Origin: Ruminococcaceae bacterium UBA3903
Lineage (GTDB): Bacteria > Bacillota > Clostridia > Oscillospirales > Acutalibacteraceae
DNA length: 64,000 nt
Assembly (NCBI GenBank): GCA_002391625.1
Contig: DGFJ01000019.1
Location: forward strand, 15,334-79,333
Direction of reading: 5' to 3'
Shown: positions 8,405 through 16,728 of the stretch, piece after piece
Layout of the letters: each line of letters opens with the position of its first letter
How positions within the stretch are numbered: the first letter of the stretch is position 1
Notes under the pieces: model-generated
What the model saw: only the letters and a program-made list of their open reading frames with translations
Database searches by the model: none
What the model was told of the DNA's origin: nothing
Program-made: the position numbers and the translations under genes

Positions 8405-8838
8405 GATGTGAAAAATGTGGAACAGTAAATCCAAATGGTATTGCTGTTTGCCAAAGCTGTGGTGCGGTTTTACCTGCGTTTAATCAGGCGAACAACCAGC
8501 AGTATAACGGAAATAATGGTCAACAAAACTGCAATCAACAGATGCCTTATAACAATTTTAATTCACAGGGTCAGCCAGCACAGCCTTATTATCAACAGCC
8601 AGTAAATGTGTACGTTAACCAACAGCCTATGATTTCTAATAAAAGCAGGTGGGTAGCATTTATATTGTGCTTTTTTCTGGGAGTGCTTGGAATACATAGA
8701 TTTTATGTTGGTAAGATTGGCACAGGCTTAATATGGCTTTTCACCGGTGGTATGTTTGGTATAGGCTGGTTAATAGATTTAATAATAATAGCCTGCGGTA
8801 CGTTTAGAGATACATATGGTGCTTATTTGAAAAATTAA
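8401..8838 (+). CDS. TM2-domain membrane protein with an N-terminal zinc ribbon
   Basis: 145 residues. An N-terminal zinc ribbon has two Cys-x-x-Cys pairs (CEKCG and CQSCG). A long Gln/Asn-rich linker follows (roughly residues 28-78). The C-terminus is a TM2 domain: a first helix with FFLGVLGIHRFYVGKIG, a second with TGGMFGIGWLIDLIII. TM2 proteins are widespread two-helix membrane proteins without an agreed biochemical role; the zinc ribbon plus Gln-rich linker is a common Firmicutes arrangement. AAGGAGGAAAC precedes the ATG inside the end of the upstream gene. A strong terminator follows at 8871. Confidence 0.9.
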   Translation: MRCEKCGTVNPNGIAVCQSCGAVLPAFNQANNQQYNGNNGQQNCNQQMPYNNFNSQGQPAQPYYQQPVNVYVNQQPMISNKSRWVAFILCFFLGVLGIHRFYVGKIGTGLIWLFTGGMFGIGWLIDLIIIACGTFRDTYGAYLKN

Positions 8839-8870
8839 GGCATAAACAAAATGTAATTAATAATTAAAAT

Positions 8871-8906
8871 AAAGTGGCTAAGAAATTTCTCTTAGCCACT
8901 TTTTTT
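8871..8906 (+). terminator. Intrinsic terminator after the TM2 gene
   Basis: Perfect 13-bp stem (8871-8883 with 8890-8902), 6-base loop, continuing into a run of T to 8906. Confidence 0.92.
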
Positions 8907-8941
8907 AGTACAGTTATTATAGATATATGCCGAAAATTATG

Positions 8942-9163
8942 TTAACCACCAATTAAGAAATCTAACACGTTGCTGCCAGTGGAGGTTTCGGCACGGTATA
9001 GCTCTGTAAAACCACACTGGGTGCAGGAAATGGTGATGAACTTTTTATTTTGTACATCAAATACTTTGGCAAAGCCACCGCCAGTTGCCTGAAATTGATC
9101 TGAAATATATTGCTGACATCCGCATTTTGGACATACAAATTGTCTGGTTTGTTGTTGATTCAT
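8942..9163 (-). CDS. Small zinc-ribbon protein, DUF2082-like
   Basis: 73 residues with a CPKCG pair near the N-terminus and a CTQCG pair near residue 50, ending in FTELYRAE and VLDFLIGG. This layout matches the predicted nucleic-acid-binding Zn-ribbon proteins of the DUF2082 type. The ATG at 9163 lies 8 bases after GGAGG; the ORF can be extended five codons upstream but that start would overlap the ribosome binding site. It sits just upstream of the valS terminator and is read on the same strand. Function unknown. Confidence 0.82.
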   Translation of the reverse strand: MNQQQTRQFVCPKCGCQQYISDQFQATGGGFAKVFDVQNKKFITISCTQCGFTELYRAETSTGSNVLDFLIGG

Positions 9164-9202
9164 AATAGTAACCTCCATAATATGTTTGTTATTGGGGTGT
9201 TG

Positions 9203-9242
9203 GTAAAACAGGTACAGTCGTAATTTTATGATTGTACCTGTT
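9203..9242 (-). terminator. Intrinsic terminator of valS
   Basis: 14-bp stem with two G-U pairs (9207-9220 with 9229-9242) and an 8-base loop, followed on the minus strand by TTTT. It lies just beyond the valS stop codon. Confidence 0.75.
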
Positions 9243-9249
9243 GCTTTTT

Positions 9250-11871
9250 TTACTTTAAGGCATCAATAGCGGCTTTAATTAGTGCTATTTTTTCCCTTTC
9301 CTTTTCAGCCTGACTCTTCACGGTGTCTACAACATTTTGTGGGGCTTTAGCAATGAAGCCTTGATTGTTTAGCTTGCCTTCAGACTGAGCCAATCTTTTT
9401 TTAGTGATTTCAAGCTCCTTGTTTAGTCTTTTTAGCTCCTCATCCTTGTCAACCAGCTCAGCCATAGGAATGTAAATTTGAGCATCAGCAGTAACAATTG
9501 TAACTGCACCCTCTAGGTCAAAGCTCCTGCCTATTTCCACCTCAGCGGCAGATGCAAGCTTACGGAAGAAGGTAGTACCGATGTTAAAGGTTTTTTCTTT
9601 TTCGGTGGCGATGTAAACGTTAGCCTTTTTGGACGGTGGTACGTTCATTTCTGAACGGCGTGTACGGATGGCTCGTATAGCCTCCATAATGATTTCCATT
9701 TCCTGCTGTGCTTGTGGATAATTGTTTTTATCACTATACTGTGGATATTCTGCACGCATAATGGTTTCTCCACAATGTGGCAGCGTCTGCCAGATTTCCT
9801 CCGTTATATAAGGCATAAAGGGGTGTAATAAACGCAGGCTTTGATCCAGTACCCATACCAGAACCTGACGTGCATTTTGTGCTGACTGGTTGTCAGCCTG
9901 CAAACGAGCCTTTGTAAGCTCTATATACCAGTCACAGTAGCAGTCCCAAATAAAGTCATAAACCTTTTGCACCGCTATGCCAAGCTCAAACCTATCTAAA
10001 TTTTCTGTAACCTCATGAGCCACATTGTTTAGCGTGCCTATTATCCATTTATCTTCAATGGCTAGCTCCTGTGGCAGCTCATTTTTTACATTATAGTCAT
10101 CTATATTCATATGAACAAAACGAGAGGCGTTCCATAGCTTGTTGGCAAAATTTCTGCACGCAATAACCTTTTCGTCAATAAAACGCATATCATTTCCTGG
10201 GGAGTTGCCCGTAGCTAGGAACAGACGCAGCGCGTCAGCACCATATTTGTCAATAACCTTTAATGGGTCAATACCGTTACCTAAGGATTTTGACATTTTT
10301 CTGCCTTGTTCATCTCTTACCAAGCCATGTATAAGTACCGTATCAAAAGGAGCCTTTCCTGTTTGTTCAATGCCGGAGAACATCATTCTCATAACCCAGA
10401 AGGGTATTATATCATAGCCCGTTACCAGCGTGTTTGTAGGATAAAAATAATCTAATTCCTTTGTATTGTCAGGCCAGCCTAAGGTAGAGAATGGCCATAA
10501 GGCAGAGCTAAACCATGTGTCCAGTGTGTCCTCGTCCTGCTTTATGTTGGTGTTGCCACATTTACAGCATTTGTCAGGGGTGGAGAGGGAAACAGTAATT
10601 TCTCCACAGTCTGCACAGTACCACGCAGGTATACGGTGTCCCCACCATAGCTGACGTGATATGCACCAGTCACGAATATTTTCCAACCAGTGGTAATAAA
10701 CCTTCTCAAAACGCTCTGGTACAAACTGTGTTGTATCATTTTTAACAGCATCAATAGCAGGCTTGGCCATTGGTTTCATTTTTACAAACCATTGCTTAGA
10801 AACCTTAGGCTCAACAGTAGTACCACAGCGGTAACAAGTACCTACGTTATGACTGTAATCCTCTATTTTTACTAACGCACCTTCTGCATCTAGATCCTTT
10901 ACAATGGCCTCACGAGCCTCGTACCTGTCCATACCGGCATAGGCGGGGTAATCCTCGGTGATTTTTGCGTCATCTGTTAGAACGGTTAGCACAGGGAGAT
11001 TATGTCGTAAACCAACCTCAAAGTCGTTAGGGTCGTGTGCAGGTGTAATCTTAACAACACCAGTACCAAAGTCGATTTCTACATAGTCATCAGCTATAAC
11101 AGGAATCTCCCTGTGAACGATAGGTAAAATAAGAGTTTTACCTACTAAATCCTTGTATCTGTCATCATTTGGGTTAACGGCTACGGCTGTGTCACCTAAC
11201 AGAGTTTCTGGCCGTGTAGTTGCCAGCTCTAAATAGCCGCTGCCATCTTTAAAGGGATAACGCAGATGCCAAAAATGACCAGCCTGATCCTCATATTCAA
11301 CCTCAGCGTCGGAAATAGATGTTTTACAATGTGGACACCAGTTGATAATACGTTCCCCTCGATATATTAGATCTTTTTCATACAGCTTAACAAAAACCTG
11401 GTTAACAGCTTTGTTACAGCCCTCATCTAAAGTAAAACGCTCACGCTCCCAGTCACAGGAGGAACCCATTTTTCTAAGCTGGCTGGTAATTTTGTTGCCG
11501 TATTCATCCTTCCATTTCCAAGCACGTTCCAGGAATTTGTCACGTCCTAGATCTTTTTTTGTTAAGCCCTCTTTTTTCATAGCTTCAACAATTTTAGCCT
11601 CAGTAGCAATAGAAGCGTGGTCAGTGCCGGGCAGCCATAATGCGCTGTAGCCCTGCATACGCTTATAGCGTATTAAAACATCCTGTAGGGTGTTATCCAG
11701 TGCGTGTCCCATGTGTAGCTGACCTGTAATGTTGGGTGGTGGCATAACGATAGTATAAGGCTTTTTGTCCTTATCTACCTCTGCGTGAAAGTAGTTGCCC
11801 TCTATCCAAAAGTCATAAATTTTGTCCTCAACCTCTTGTGGGTTGTAGGCTTTTGCCAGTTCCTTTGCCAT
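9250..11871 (-). CDS. valS: Valyl-tRNA synthetase
   Basis: Class I synthetase of 873 residues, the usual bacterial length. The HIGH motif appears as PPPNITGQLHMGHAL near residue 45-59, the CP1 editing domain follows (TTRPETLLGDTAVAV), then WCISRQLWWGHRIPAW, a zinc-binding cysteine set (CADCG, CCKCG), the KMSKS motif as GRKMSKSLGNG, the anticodon-binding helical domain and the C-terminal coiled-coil arm rich in Glu and Lys. The ATG follows GGAGAG. No T-box signature is visible in the 170 bases upstream. It is transcribed in the same direction as the ABC exporter genes but separated from them by a hairpin. Confidence 0.97.
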   Translation of the reverse strand: MAKELAKAYNPQEVEDKIYDFWIEGNYFHAEVDKDKKPYTIVMPPPNITGQLHMGHALDNTLQDVLIRYKRMQGYSALWLPGTDHASIATEAKIVEAMKKEGLTKKDLGRDKFLERAWKWKDEYGNKITSQLRKMGSSCDWERERFTLDEGCNKAVNQVFVKLYEKDLIYRGERIINWCPHCKTSISDAEVEYEDQAGHFWHLRYPFKDGSGYLELATTRPETLLGDTAVAVNPNDDRYKDLVGKTLILPIVHREIPVIADDYVEIDFGTGVVKITPAHDPNDFEVGLRHNLPVLTVLTDDAKITEDYPAYAGMDRYEAREAIVKDLDAEGALVKIEDYSHNVGTCYRCGTTVEPKVSKQWFVKMKPMAKPAIDAVKNDTTQFVPERFEKVYYHWLENIRDWCISRQLWWGHRIPAWYCADCGEITVSLSTPDKCCKCGNTNIKQDEDTLDTWFSSALWPFSTLGWPDNTKELDYFYPTNTLVTGYDIIPFWVMRMMFSGIEQTGKAPFDTVLIHGLVRDEQGRKMSKSLGNGIDPLKVIDKYGADALRLFLATGNSPGNDMRFIDEKVIACRNFANKLWNASRFVHMNIDDYNVKNELPQELAIEDKWIIGTLNNVAHEVTENLDRFELGIAVQKVYDFIWDCYCDWYIELTKARLQADNQSAQNARQVLVWVLDQSLRLLHPFMPYITEEIWQTLPHCGETIMRAEYPQYSDKNNYPQAQQEMEIIMEAIRAIRTRRSEMNVPPSKKANVYIATEKEKTFNIGTTFFRKLASAAEVEIGRSFDLEGAVTIVTADAQIYIPMAELVDKDEELKRLNKELEITKKRLAQSEGKLNNQGFIAKAPQNVVDTVKSQAEKEREKIALIKAAIDALK

Positions 11872-11922
11872 ATTTTACTCTCCTTTTCGAGAAAATTACA
11901 AATTATTCTTAACCAATATATT

Positions 11923-11961
11923 ATCCCATTACACAGGGATTTTGTCAATGTGTAATGGGAT
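11923..11961 (-). terminator. Hairpin between the ABC exporter operon and valS
   Basis: Perfect 13-bp stem (11923-11935 with 11949-11961) and a 13-base loop. The minus-strand continuation AATATATT is only weakly U-rich, so termination after the ABC genes is likely but not certain. Confidence 0.6.
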
Positions 11962-12043
11962 AAAAACAAACAGCTAATCTTATGGTATGAAAACCTCTGT
12001 ATCACCTTTACTGTGTATATATGTGTTGCTATAGCTACACGCA

Positions 12044-13801
12044 TTAGTCCTGTGCAAATTGACTGTTATATAAATTGCAGTAAAAGCCCTTTTTATCTAA
12101 CAGCTCCTTGTGGGTACCCTGTTCAATCACGTTGCCCTTGTTCATTACTAAAATCATATCTGCGTTTTCAATAGTAGACAGCCTATGTGCTACGATAAAT
12201 GTGGTTTTGCCCTCCATCATTTTATTAAAAGCTTTTTGGACACGCTGTTCTGTTAAGGTGTCTATGCTACTGGTTGCTTCATCCAATATAACCATTGAGG
12301 GGTTACATGCCATTACTCTGGCTATACATAACAGCTGTTTTTGACCCTGTGACAAATTACCGCCATCCTCGGTTATTACGGTGTCATAGCCCTTTTCCAT
12401 ACGGGAAATAAAGTCATGGGCATATGCAGATTTGGCTGCGTTTACAATATCTTCGTCAGCAGCGTTTTGTGTACCATAGGCTATGTTGTCACGAATAGTA
12501 CCGCTATATAGCCAGCTTTCCTGTAATACCATACCGTATAAATGTCGCAGGCTGCTGCGTGTTATATTGCGTATGTCCACGCCGTCTATGGTTATGGTGC
12601 CGCTGGTTACATCATAAAAACGCATTAGCAAATTAATAAGTGTGGTTTTGCCACAGCCGGTAGGCCCTACAATAGCTACCTTTTGTCCTGATTTTACAGA
12701 TAGACTAAAGTCTTTAATAAGCCTTTGTTCGGGTGTATATGAAAAGCTTACATTGTCAATTTTAATATTTCCGTTGCAGGTTTCCATATTAATTGCACTG
12801 CTGTTATCTGCTGTTTCGTTTTCCATATCTAATAAAGTGAAAATTCGGCTGGCACCGGACAGCGCCGTCTGTATTTGCCCAATAACACCAGTTACCTCGT
12901 TAAAGGGCTTAGTGTATTGATTAGCATATGTCAAAAAGCAGGACACTGTACCTATGGTCATTGTACCGCTAATGGCAGATAAAGCACCTATAACGCCTAC
13001 GGCGGCATATACTATTGCGTTTACAAAACGAGTGCTGGGGTTTGCTAAGGAGGATGCAAACTGTGCCTTTTCCCCACATTCGTATAACCTGCTGTTTATT
13101 GCCTGGAATTTTTTCTGACTTTCGTTTTCATAGGAAAATGCGACTATTAATTTTTGGTTGCCTACCATTTCCTCTATACAGGTGCTGATTTCACCCTGCG
13201 TGCGTGATTGGGTATTAAACATCTTTTTTGATAATTTTGCAATAAAGGTTGCAACGAACAGGGATAGGGGCGTAATGAAAAATACTATTAATGCAATTTT
13301 ATAATTTATAGCTATCATAAAAGCAAGAGTTCCAATAATTGTGATAATACCAGAAAACAGCTGTGTGAAGCCTTGAAGCAAGCCATCTCCTACTGCATCA
13401 GTGTCATTTACAATACGACTGATTATATCACCATGAGGGTGTCTGTCAATAAAGCTAAGTGGCATAGAGTTAAGCTTTTTAAATAAATCCTTTCGCATAT
13501 CGCTGACAGTATGATAGCCTACCTTGTTTGTACATACCCCCATTAACCATTGAAAAATAGCAACGCCTATTATTGTGCCTACGATTATTATACAGATGGT
13601 AGCAACAGAATTAAAATCTACGTTGCCCTCACCTATTATATTATCAATAGCCCTGCCTACCAGCACAGGAGCTAACAAGGTTAGGGATACGCTGATTCCT
13701 GCACATAAAACAGCACCCACAATGTATAGCATATATGGCTTTGTGTAGGATAAAACTCTTTTTATAATTTTGGAGGAGCTTTTTTTACTAGAGGTTTTCA
13801 T
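12044..13801 (-). CDS. ABC exporter half-transporter, subunit with canonical catalytic residues
   Basis: 585-residue half-transporter: six-helix exporter membrane domain in the N-terminal 320 residues, then an ATPase domain with Walker A GPTGCGKTT, Q-loop LQESW, signature LSQGQKQ, Walker B MVILDEATSSID and switch VAHRLST. The catalytic Glu and switch His are intact, but the signature has Gln where LSGGQ is usual. The ATG at 13801 overlaps the TGA of the upstream partner by four bases and follows AGGAGG; a longer frame to 13855 would overlap the partner by 58 bases. With the gene at 13798 it forms a heterodimer of the BmrC/BmrD or TM287/288 kind. Substrate (drug, lipid or peptide) unknown. Confidence 0.92.
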   Translation of the reverse strand: MKTSSKKSSSKIIKRVLSYTKPYMLYIVGAVLCAGISVSLTLLAPVLVGRAIDNIIGEGNVDFNSVATICIIIVGTIIGVAIFQWLMGVCTNKVGYHTVSDMRKDLFKKLNSMPLSFIDRHPHGDIISRIVNDTDAVGDGLLQGFTQLFSGIITIIGTLAFMIAINYKIALIVFFITPLSLFVATFIAKLSKKMFNTQSRTQGEISTCIEEMVGNQKLIVAFSYENESQKKFQAINSRLYECGEKAQFASSLANPSTRFVNAIVYAAVGVIGALSAISGTMTIGTVSCFLTYANQYTKPFNEVTGVIGQIQTALSGASRIFTLLDMENETADNSSAINMETCNGNIKIDNVSFSYTPEQRLIKDFSLSVKSGQKVAIVGPTGCGKTTLINLLMRFYDVTSGTITIDGVDIRNITRSSLRHLYGMVLQESWLYSGTIRDNIAYGTQNAADEDIVNAAKSAYAHDFISRMEKGYDTVITEDGGNLSQGQKQLLCIARVMACNPSMVILDEATSSIDTLTEQRVQKAFNKMMEGKTTFIVAHRLSTIENADMILVMNKGNVIEQGTHKELLDKKGFYCNLYNSQFAQD

Positions 13802-15546
13802 TTTTCTACCTCCTGACTGCCTTTTTGACCACCTGTTTGACCTTGAGAGTGACATATTTCCTTGTATTCGTCACAGTTGTTATATAAATAATTGTGTGTA
13901 CCTATGTCTACCATATGACCGTTATGCAGTACAACAATTTTGTCTGCATCGTTAACAGAGGCTACTCGCTGAGAAACAATAATGACAGTAGTATTTTCTA
14001 TCCCTGCTTTTATAGCGTAACGTAGGGCTTTATCGGTAGCAAAATCCAAAGCACTGGCGCTGTCATCCAAAATTAAAATTTCTGGCTTGGCAATAACTGC
14101 ACGGGCAATGGTGAGCCTTTGCTTTTGACCGCCTGACAGGTTTTGTCCCCCCCGAACAATGTCTGTGTTGGCTTTTAAGGGTAAATTATCAACAAATTCC
14201 TTAGCCTGTGATATTTCTAAAGCCTTTTCAATATCTTCGTCGGTGGCGTTTGCTTTTAGGTAGCACAGGTTTTCTTTTATTGTGCCAGTAAAAAGCACAG
14301 CTCTTTGGGGGACTAATCCGATTTTCCTCCTTAGCTGTTTAAAGGGATACATTTGTACGTTTATCCCGTCTACTAATATTTCACCCTTGGTTACGTCGTA
14401 AAAACGTGGAATTAGATTTATTAAGGTTGATTTGCCACAGCCTGTACCACCAATAATACCGATGGTTTCACCCTTGTTAATTGTGAGGCTTATACCCTGT
14501 AGGGCGTTTTTATCATCACCATAGGAGAAGCATACATCCTTAAATTCAATTTTTGCACTGCCTTTTATAGGAGTTATATTTGATGCCGAGGTTTCTAAAA
14601 CAGTTGGCTTTGTATCAAAAACCTCATTTATTCGGGTGGCGCTGGCGGATGCCTTTGTAAAAATTACTACTAAATTTGATACAACAATCATAGCCAGTAA
14701 AATTTGTGTCATATAGTTAACTAATGCAATAATTTGACCAGGTAACAGCTCACCAACGTTAACAAATACGCCACCAAACCATACAATGGCTACAATGGCT
14801 AGGTTGGCTACTACATAGGTTAAGGGGTTTAACATGGCAGACAGCCTTCCTACCCGTACAGCGGTTTTTGCCACATCATCAGCACAATTGTCAAATCGGT
14901 TTATATCATATTTTTGTTTGCTGAAGGCCCGTATTACCCTGTTGCCTGACAAGTTTTCCCGTGATATTAAGGACAGCTTGTCTAACCCCTTTTGCATTGT
15001 TTTAAAGAAAGGAATACTTTTGCTCATAATTAGATATAAAATAAAGCCAATAATGACAGCAGATATAAAGAAAATTATGGATATTCTTAAATCTATTGTC
15101 ATAGCCATTATTAATGCACCTATTACAAGAAAGGGTGCACGTATAACTAGGCGAATAATCATAGCCACTGCTAACTGCAGCTGGTTAATATCATTTGTCA
15201 TTCTGGTGATTAGGGATGCAGTTCCAATTGTGTCTAAATCATGATACGACAGAGTATTAATATGTTTATAGAGTGCATTTCTAAGCTTTGTGCCGCTGCC
15301 CTGTGATGTAATGGCAGCACTTTTTTGACATACTAAAGCAAAGCCTAAACCTAATGCACCCAGCAAAAGCATAATTAATCCGCCTTTTATGACATAATCC
15401 CTGTCACCCTGTAATACACCCACGTCAATTATACTTGCCATTACCAAAGGTACAATAAGCTCAAAAATAGCCTCTATTAGCTTGCAAATTGGTCCTATTG
15501 TTAGTTGTAACTTGTAATCCTTCAGATATTTTTTTAAGCGGAACAT
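13798..15546 (-). CDS. ABC exporter half-transporter, subunit with degenerate catalytic residues
   Basis: 582-residue half-transporter with an N-terminal six-helix domain and an ATPase domain carrying Walker A GGTGCGKST, Q-loop VPQRA, a perfect LSGGQKQR signature, but Walker B ILILDDSASALD with Asp in place of the catalytic Glu, and VSQRVAS with Gln in place of the switch His. In heterodimeric exporters such as TM287/288 exactly this subunit supplies the degenerate ATP site while its intact signature completes the active site of the partner. The ATG at 15546 follows GGAGG with 8 bases spacing. A terminator hairpin lies immediately upstream of that site (15564-15597). Confidence 0.92.
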   Translation of the reverse strand: MFRLKKYLKDYKLQLTIGPICKLIEAIFELIVPLVMASIIDVGVLQGDRDYVIKGGLIMLLLGALGLGFALVCQKSAAITSQGSGTKLRNALYKHINTLSYHDLDTIGTASLITRMTNDINQLQLAVAMIIRLVIRAPFLVIGALIMAMTIDLRISIIFFISAVIIGFILYLIMSKSIPFFKTMQKGLDKLSLISRENLSGNRVIRAFSKQKYDINRFDNCADDVAKTAVRVGRLSAMLNPLTYVVANLAIVAIVWFGGVFVNVGELLPGQIIALVNYMTQILLAMIVVSNLVVIFTKASASATRINEVFDTKPTVLETSASNITPIKGSAKIEFKDVCFSYGDDKNALQGISLTINKGETIGIIGGTGCGKSTLINLIPRFYDVTKGEILVDGINVQMYPFKQLRRKIGLVPQRAVLFTGTIKENLCYLKANATDEDIEKALEISQAKEFVDNLPLKANTDIVRGGQNLSGGQKQRLTIARAVIAKPEILILDDSASALDFATDKALRYAIKAGIENTTVIIVSQRVASVNDADKIVVLHNGHMVDIGTHNYLYNNCDEYKEICHSQGQTGGQKGSQEVEK

Positions 15547-15563
15547 AAGTATCCTCCTGTGGC

Positions 15564-15597
15564 GGTAAAAAAATTGGGCGACAAGGTCACCCAATTT
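15564..15597 (-). terminator. Intrinsic terminator between degV and the ABC exporter operon, possible attenuator
   Basis: 12-bp stem with one G-U pair (15571-15582 with 15586-15597), 3-base loop, followed on the minus strand by a run of T (15564-15570). The ribosome binding site of the ABC gene begins only about 10 bases later. A TACAAT box on the minus strand at 15632-15637, with a weak TTAGTC 15 bases upstream, could start a short leader transcript that runs into this hairpin. Confidence 0.75.
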
Positions 15598-15663
15598 ATG
15601 CTGTAATATGCTGTAAAAACAATTTGTATATATTGTAGCATTGCTTTTAAATGACTAAGGTTT

Positions 15664-16536
15664 TTATTTCTCAGTACCCAGAAAGAACAGGGCAACTGTA
15701 CCTGGTCCAGAGTGAGCACCTATTACGGGACCGATAAAATTTATGGTTATTCTTGCCTGTGGAAATTTTTCAAGCACAAGCTGTTCTACAAATTTTGCAT
15801 CATTTATGCAGTCAGCATGGCTAATAAATACGTCTTGACTGCCCTTGGATAGTGCGGTCTGTTCCATTTGGGTTACCAGTGCGGTTAGAGATTGCTTTCT
15901 GCCGCGAACTTTTCTCACAGGGATTAAATGACCGTCGTTGTCCATATGCATAACAGGCTTTATATTTAGTGCCGAGCCTATTACCGCAGCACCAGCGGAT
16001 ACTCTGCCGCCACGTTTTAGGTGGTGCAGGTCATCAACAGTGAACCAGTGACACAGGTGGTTTCGGTTATCTGTTACCCATTGCTTTAATTGGGTAATAT
16101 TTAAACCCTCACGTTTTTTCATAACTGCTAAATATAACAGCAGACCTTCCCCCATAGAAGCCGCTAAGCTGTCCACAACCTTAACTGTATGGTTAGGGTA
16201 CTGCTGGTTTAACTCCTTGGCAGCTATACAAGCAGACTGATATGTGCCGCTAAGACCTGATGAAAAGGCAATATACAATATATCGTTGCCGTCCTGTAAA
16301 ACAGGTTCAAACACCCTTACCATATCGCTGGGGTTTATTTGTGCGGTGGTGGCGGTATCTCCGTTCCTTAGGTTATCATAAAATATTTTAATATCCATAT
16401 CACTATGGTCTGGTGTGTTTTTATATGTTTTATTGTTCATTGAATAGGTTAGGGACATTACCTGTACTTCTAAAGTAGTAATCATATCAGGAGTTAAATC
16501 TGTTGTGCTGTCTGTGAAAATTATATAATCATTCAT
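15664..16536 (-). CDS. DegV family fatty-acid-binding protein
   Basis: 290 residues with the DegV hallmarks: N-terminal TDSTTDLTPDM, TAQINPSDMVRVFEPVL, the AFSSGLSGTYQSA phosphate/fatty-acid loop, VVDSLAASMGEGLLL, HLKRGGRVSAGAAVIGSALNIKPV, and the C-terminal IGPVIGAHSGPGTVALFFLG. DegV/FakB proteins bind a fatty acid and present it to the FakA kinase; no fakA-like gene is in this window. GAGGTG precedes the ATG. The gene diverges from spoVB and reads toward the ABC exporter genes, separated from them by a terminator. Confidence 0.93.
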   Translation of the reverse strand: MNDYIIFTDSTTDLTPDMITTLEVQVMSLTYSMNNKTYKNTPDHSDMDIKIFYDNLRNGDTATTAQINPSDMVRVFEPVLQDGNDILYIAFSSGLSGTYQSACIAAKELNQQYPNHTVKVVDSLAASMGEGLLLYLAVMKKREGLNITQLKQWVTDNRNHLCHWFTVDDLHHLKRGGRVSAGAAVIGSALNIKPVMHMDNDGHLIPVRKVRGRKQSLTALVTQMEQTALSKGSQDVFISHADCINDAKFVEQLVLEKFPQARITINFIGPVIGAHSGPGTVALFFLGTEK

Positions 16537-16728
16537 TTTTTACACCTCTAATTGTATTATGGAGAAAATTTTCGAAAGAATGTTTACAGAATAATTGTAT
16601 GCTACTTATACATAGGGATTATGCTATAAAAGAATTATGCACAAAAAATAACCAAATTTTACATACAGATTACCACTGTTTAGGGTTTATTCGACAATAA
16701 ATTAATGATGAAAGTGGGGTGTGAAGAC

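Noticed and set aside
15598..15640. Leader peptide ahead of the ABC exporter, by analogy with BmrB
   Set aside because: An ATG-initiated frame runs through the hairpin but has no ribosome binding site and no stop before the exporter start.
16560..16704. Sporulation-sigma promoter ahead of spoVB
   Set aside because: GAATA and CATA-like pieces occur, but spacing and the -10 extensions do not fit sigma-E, -F, -G or -K consensus.
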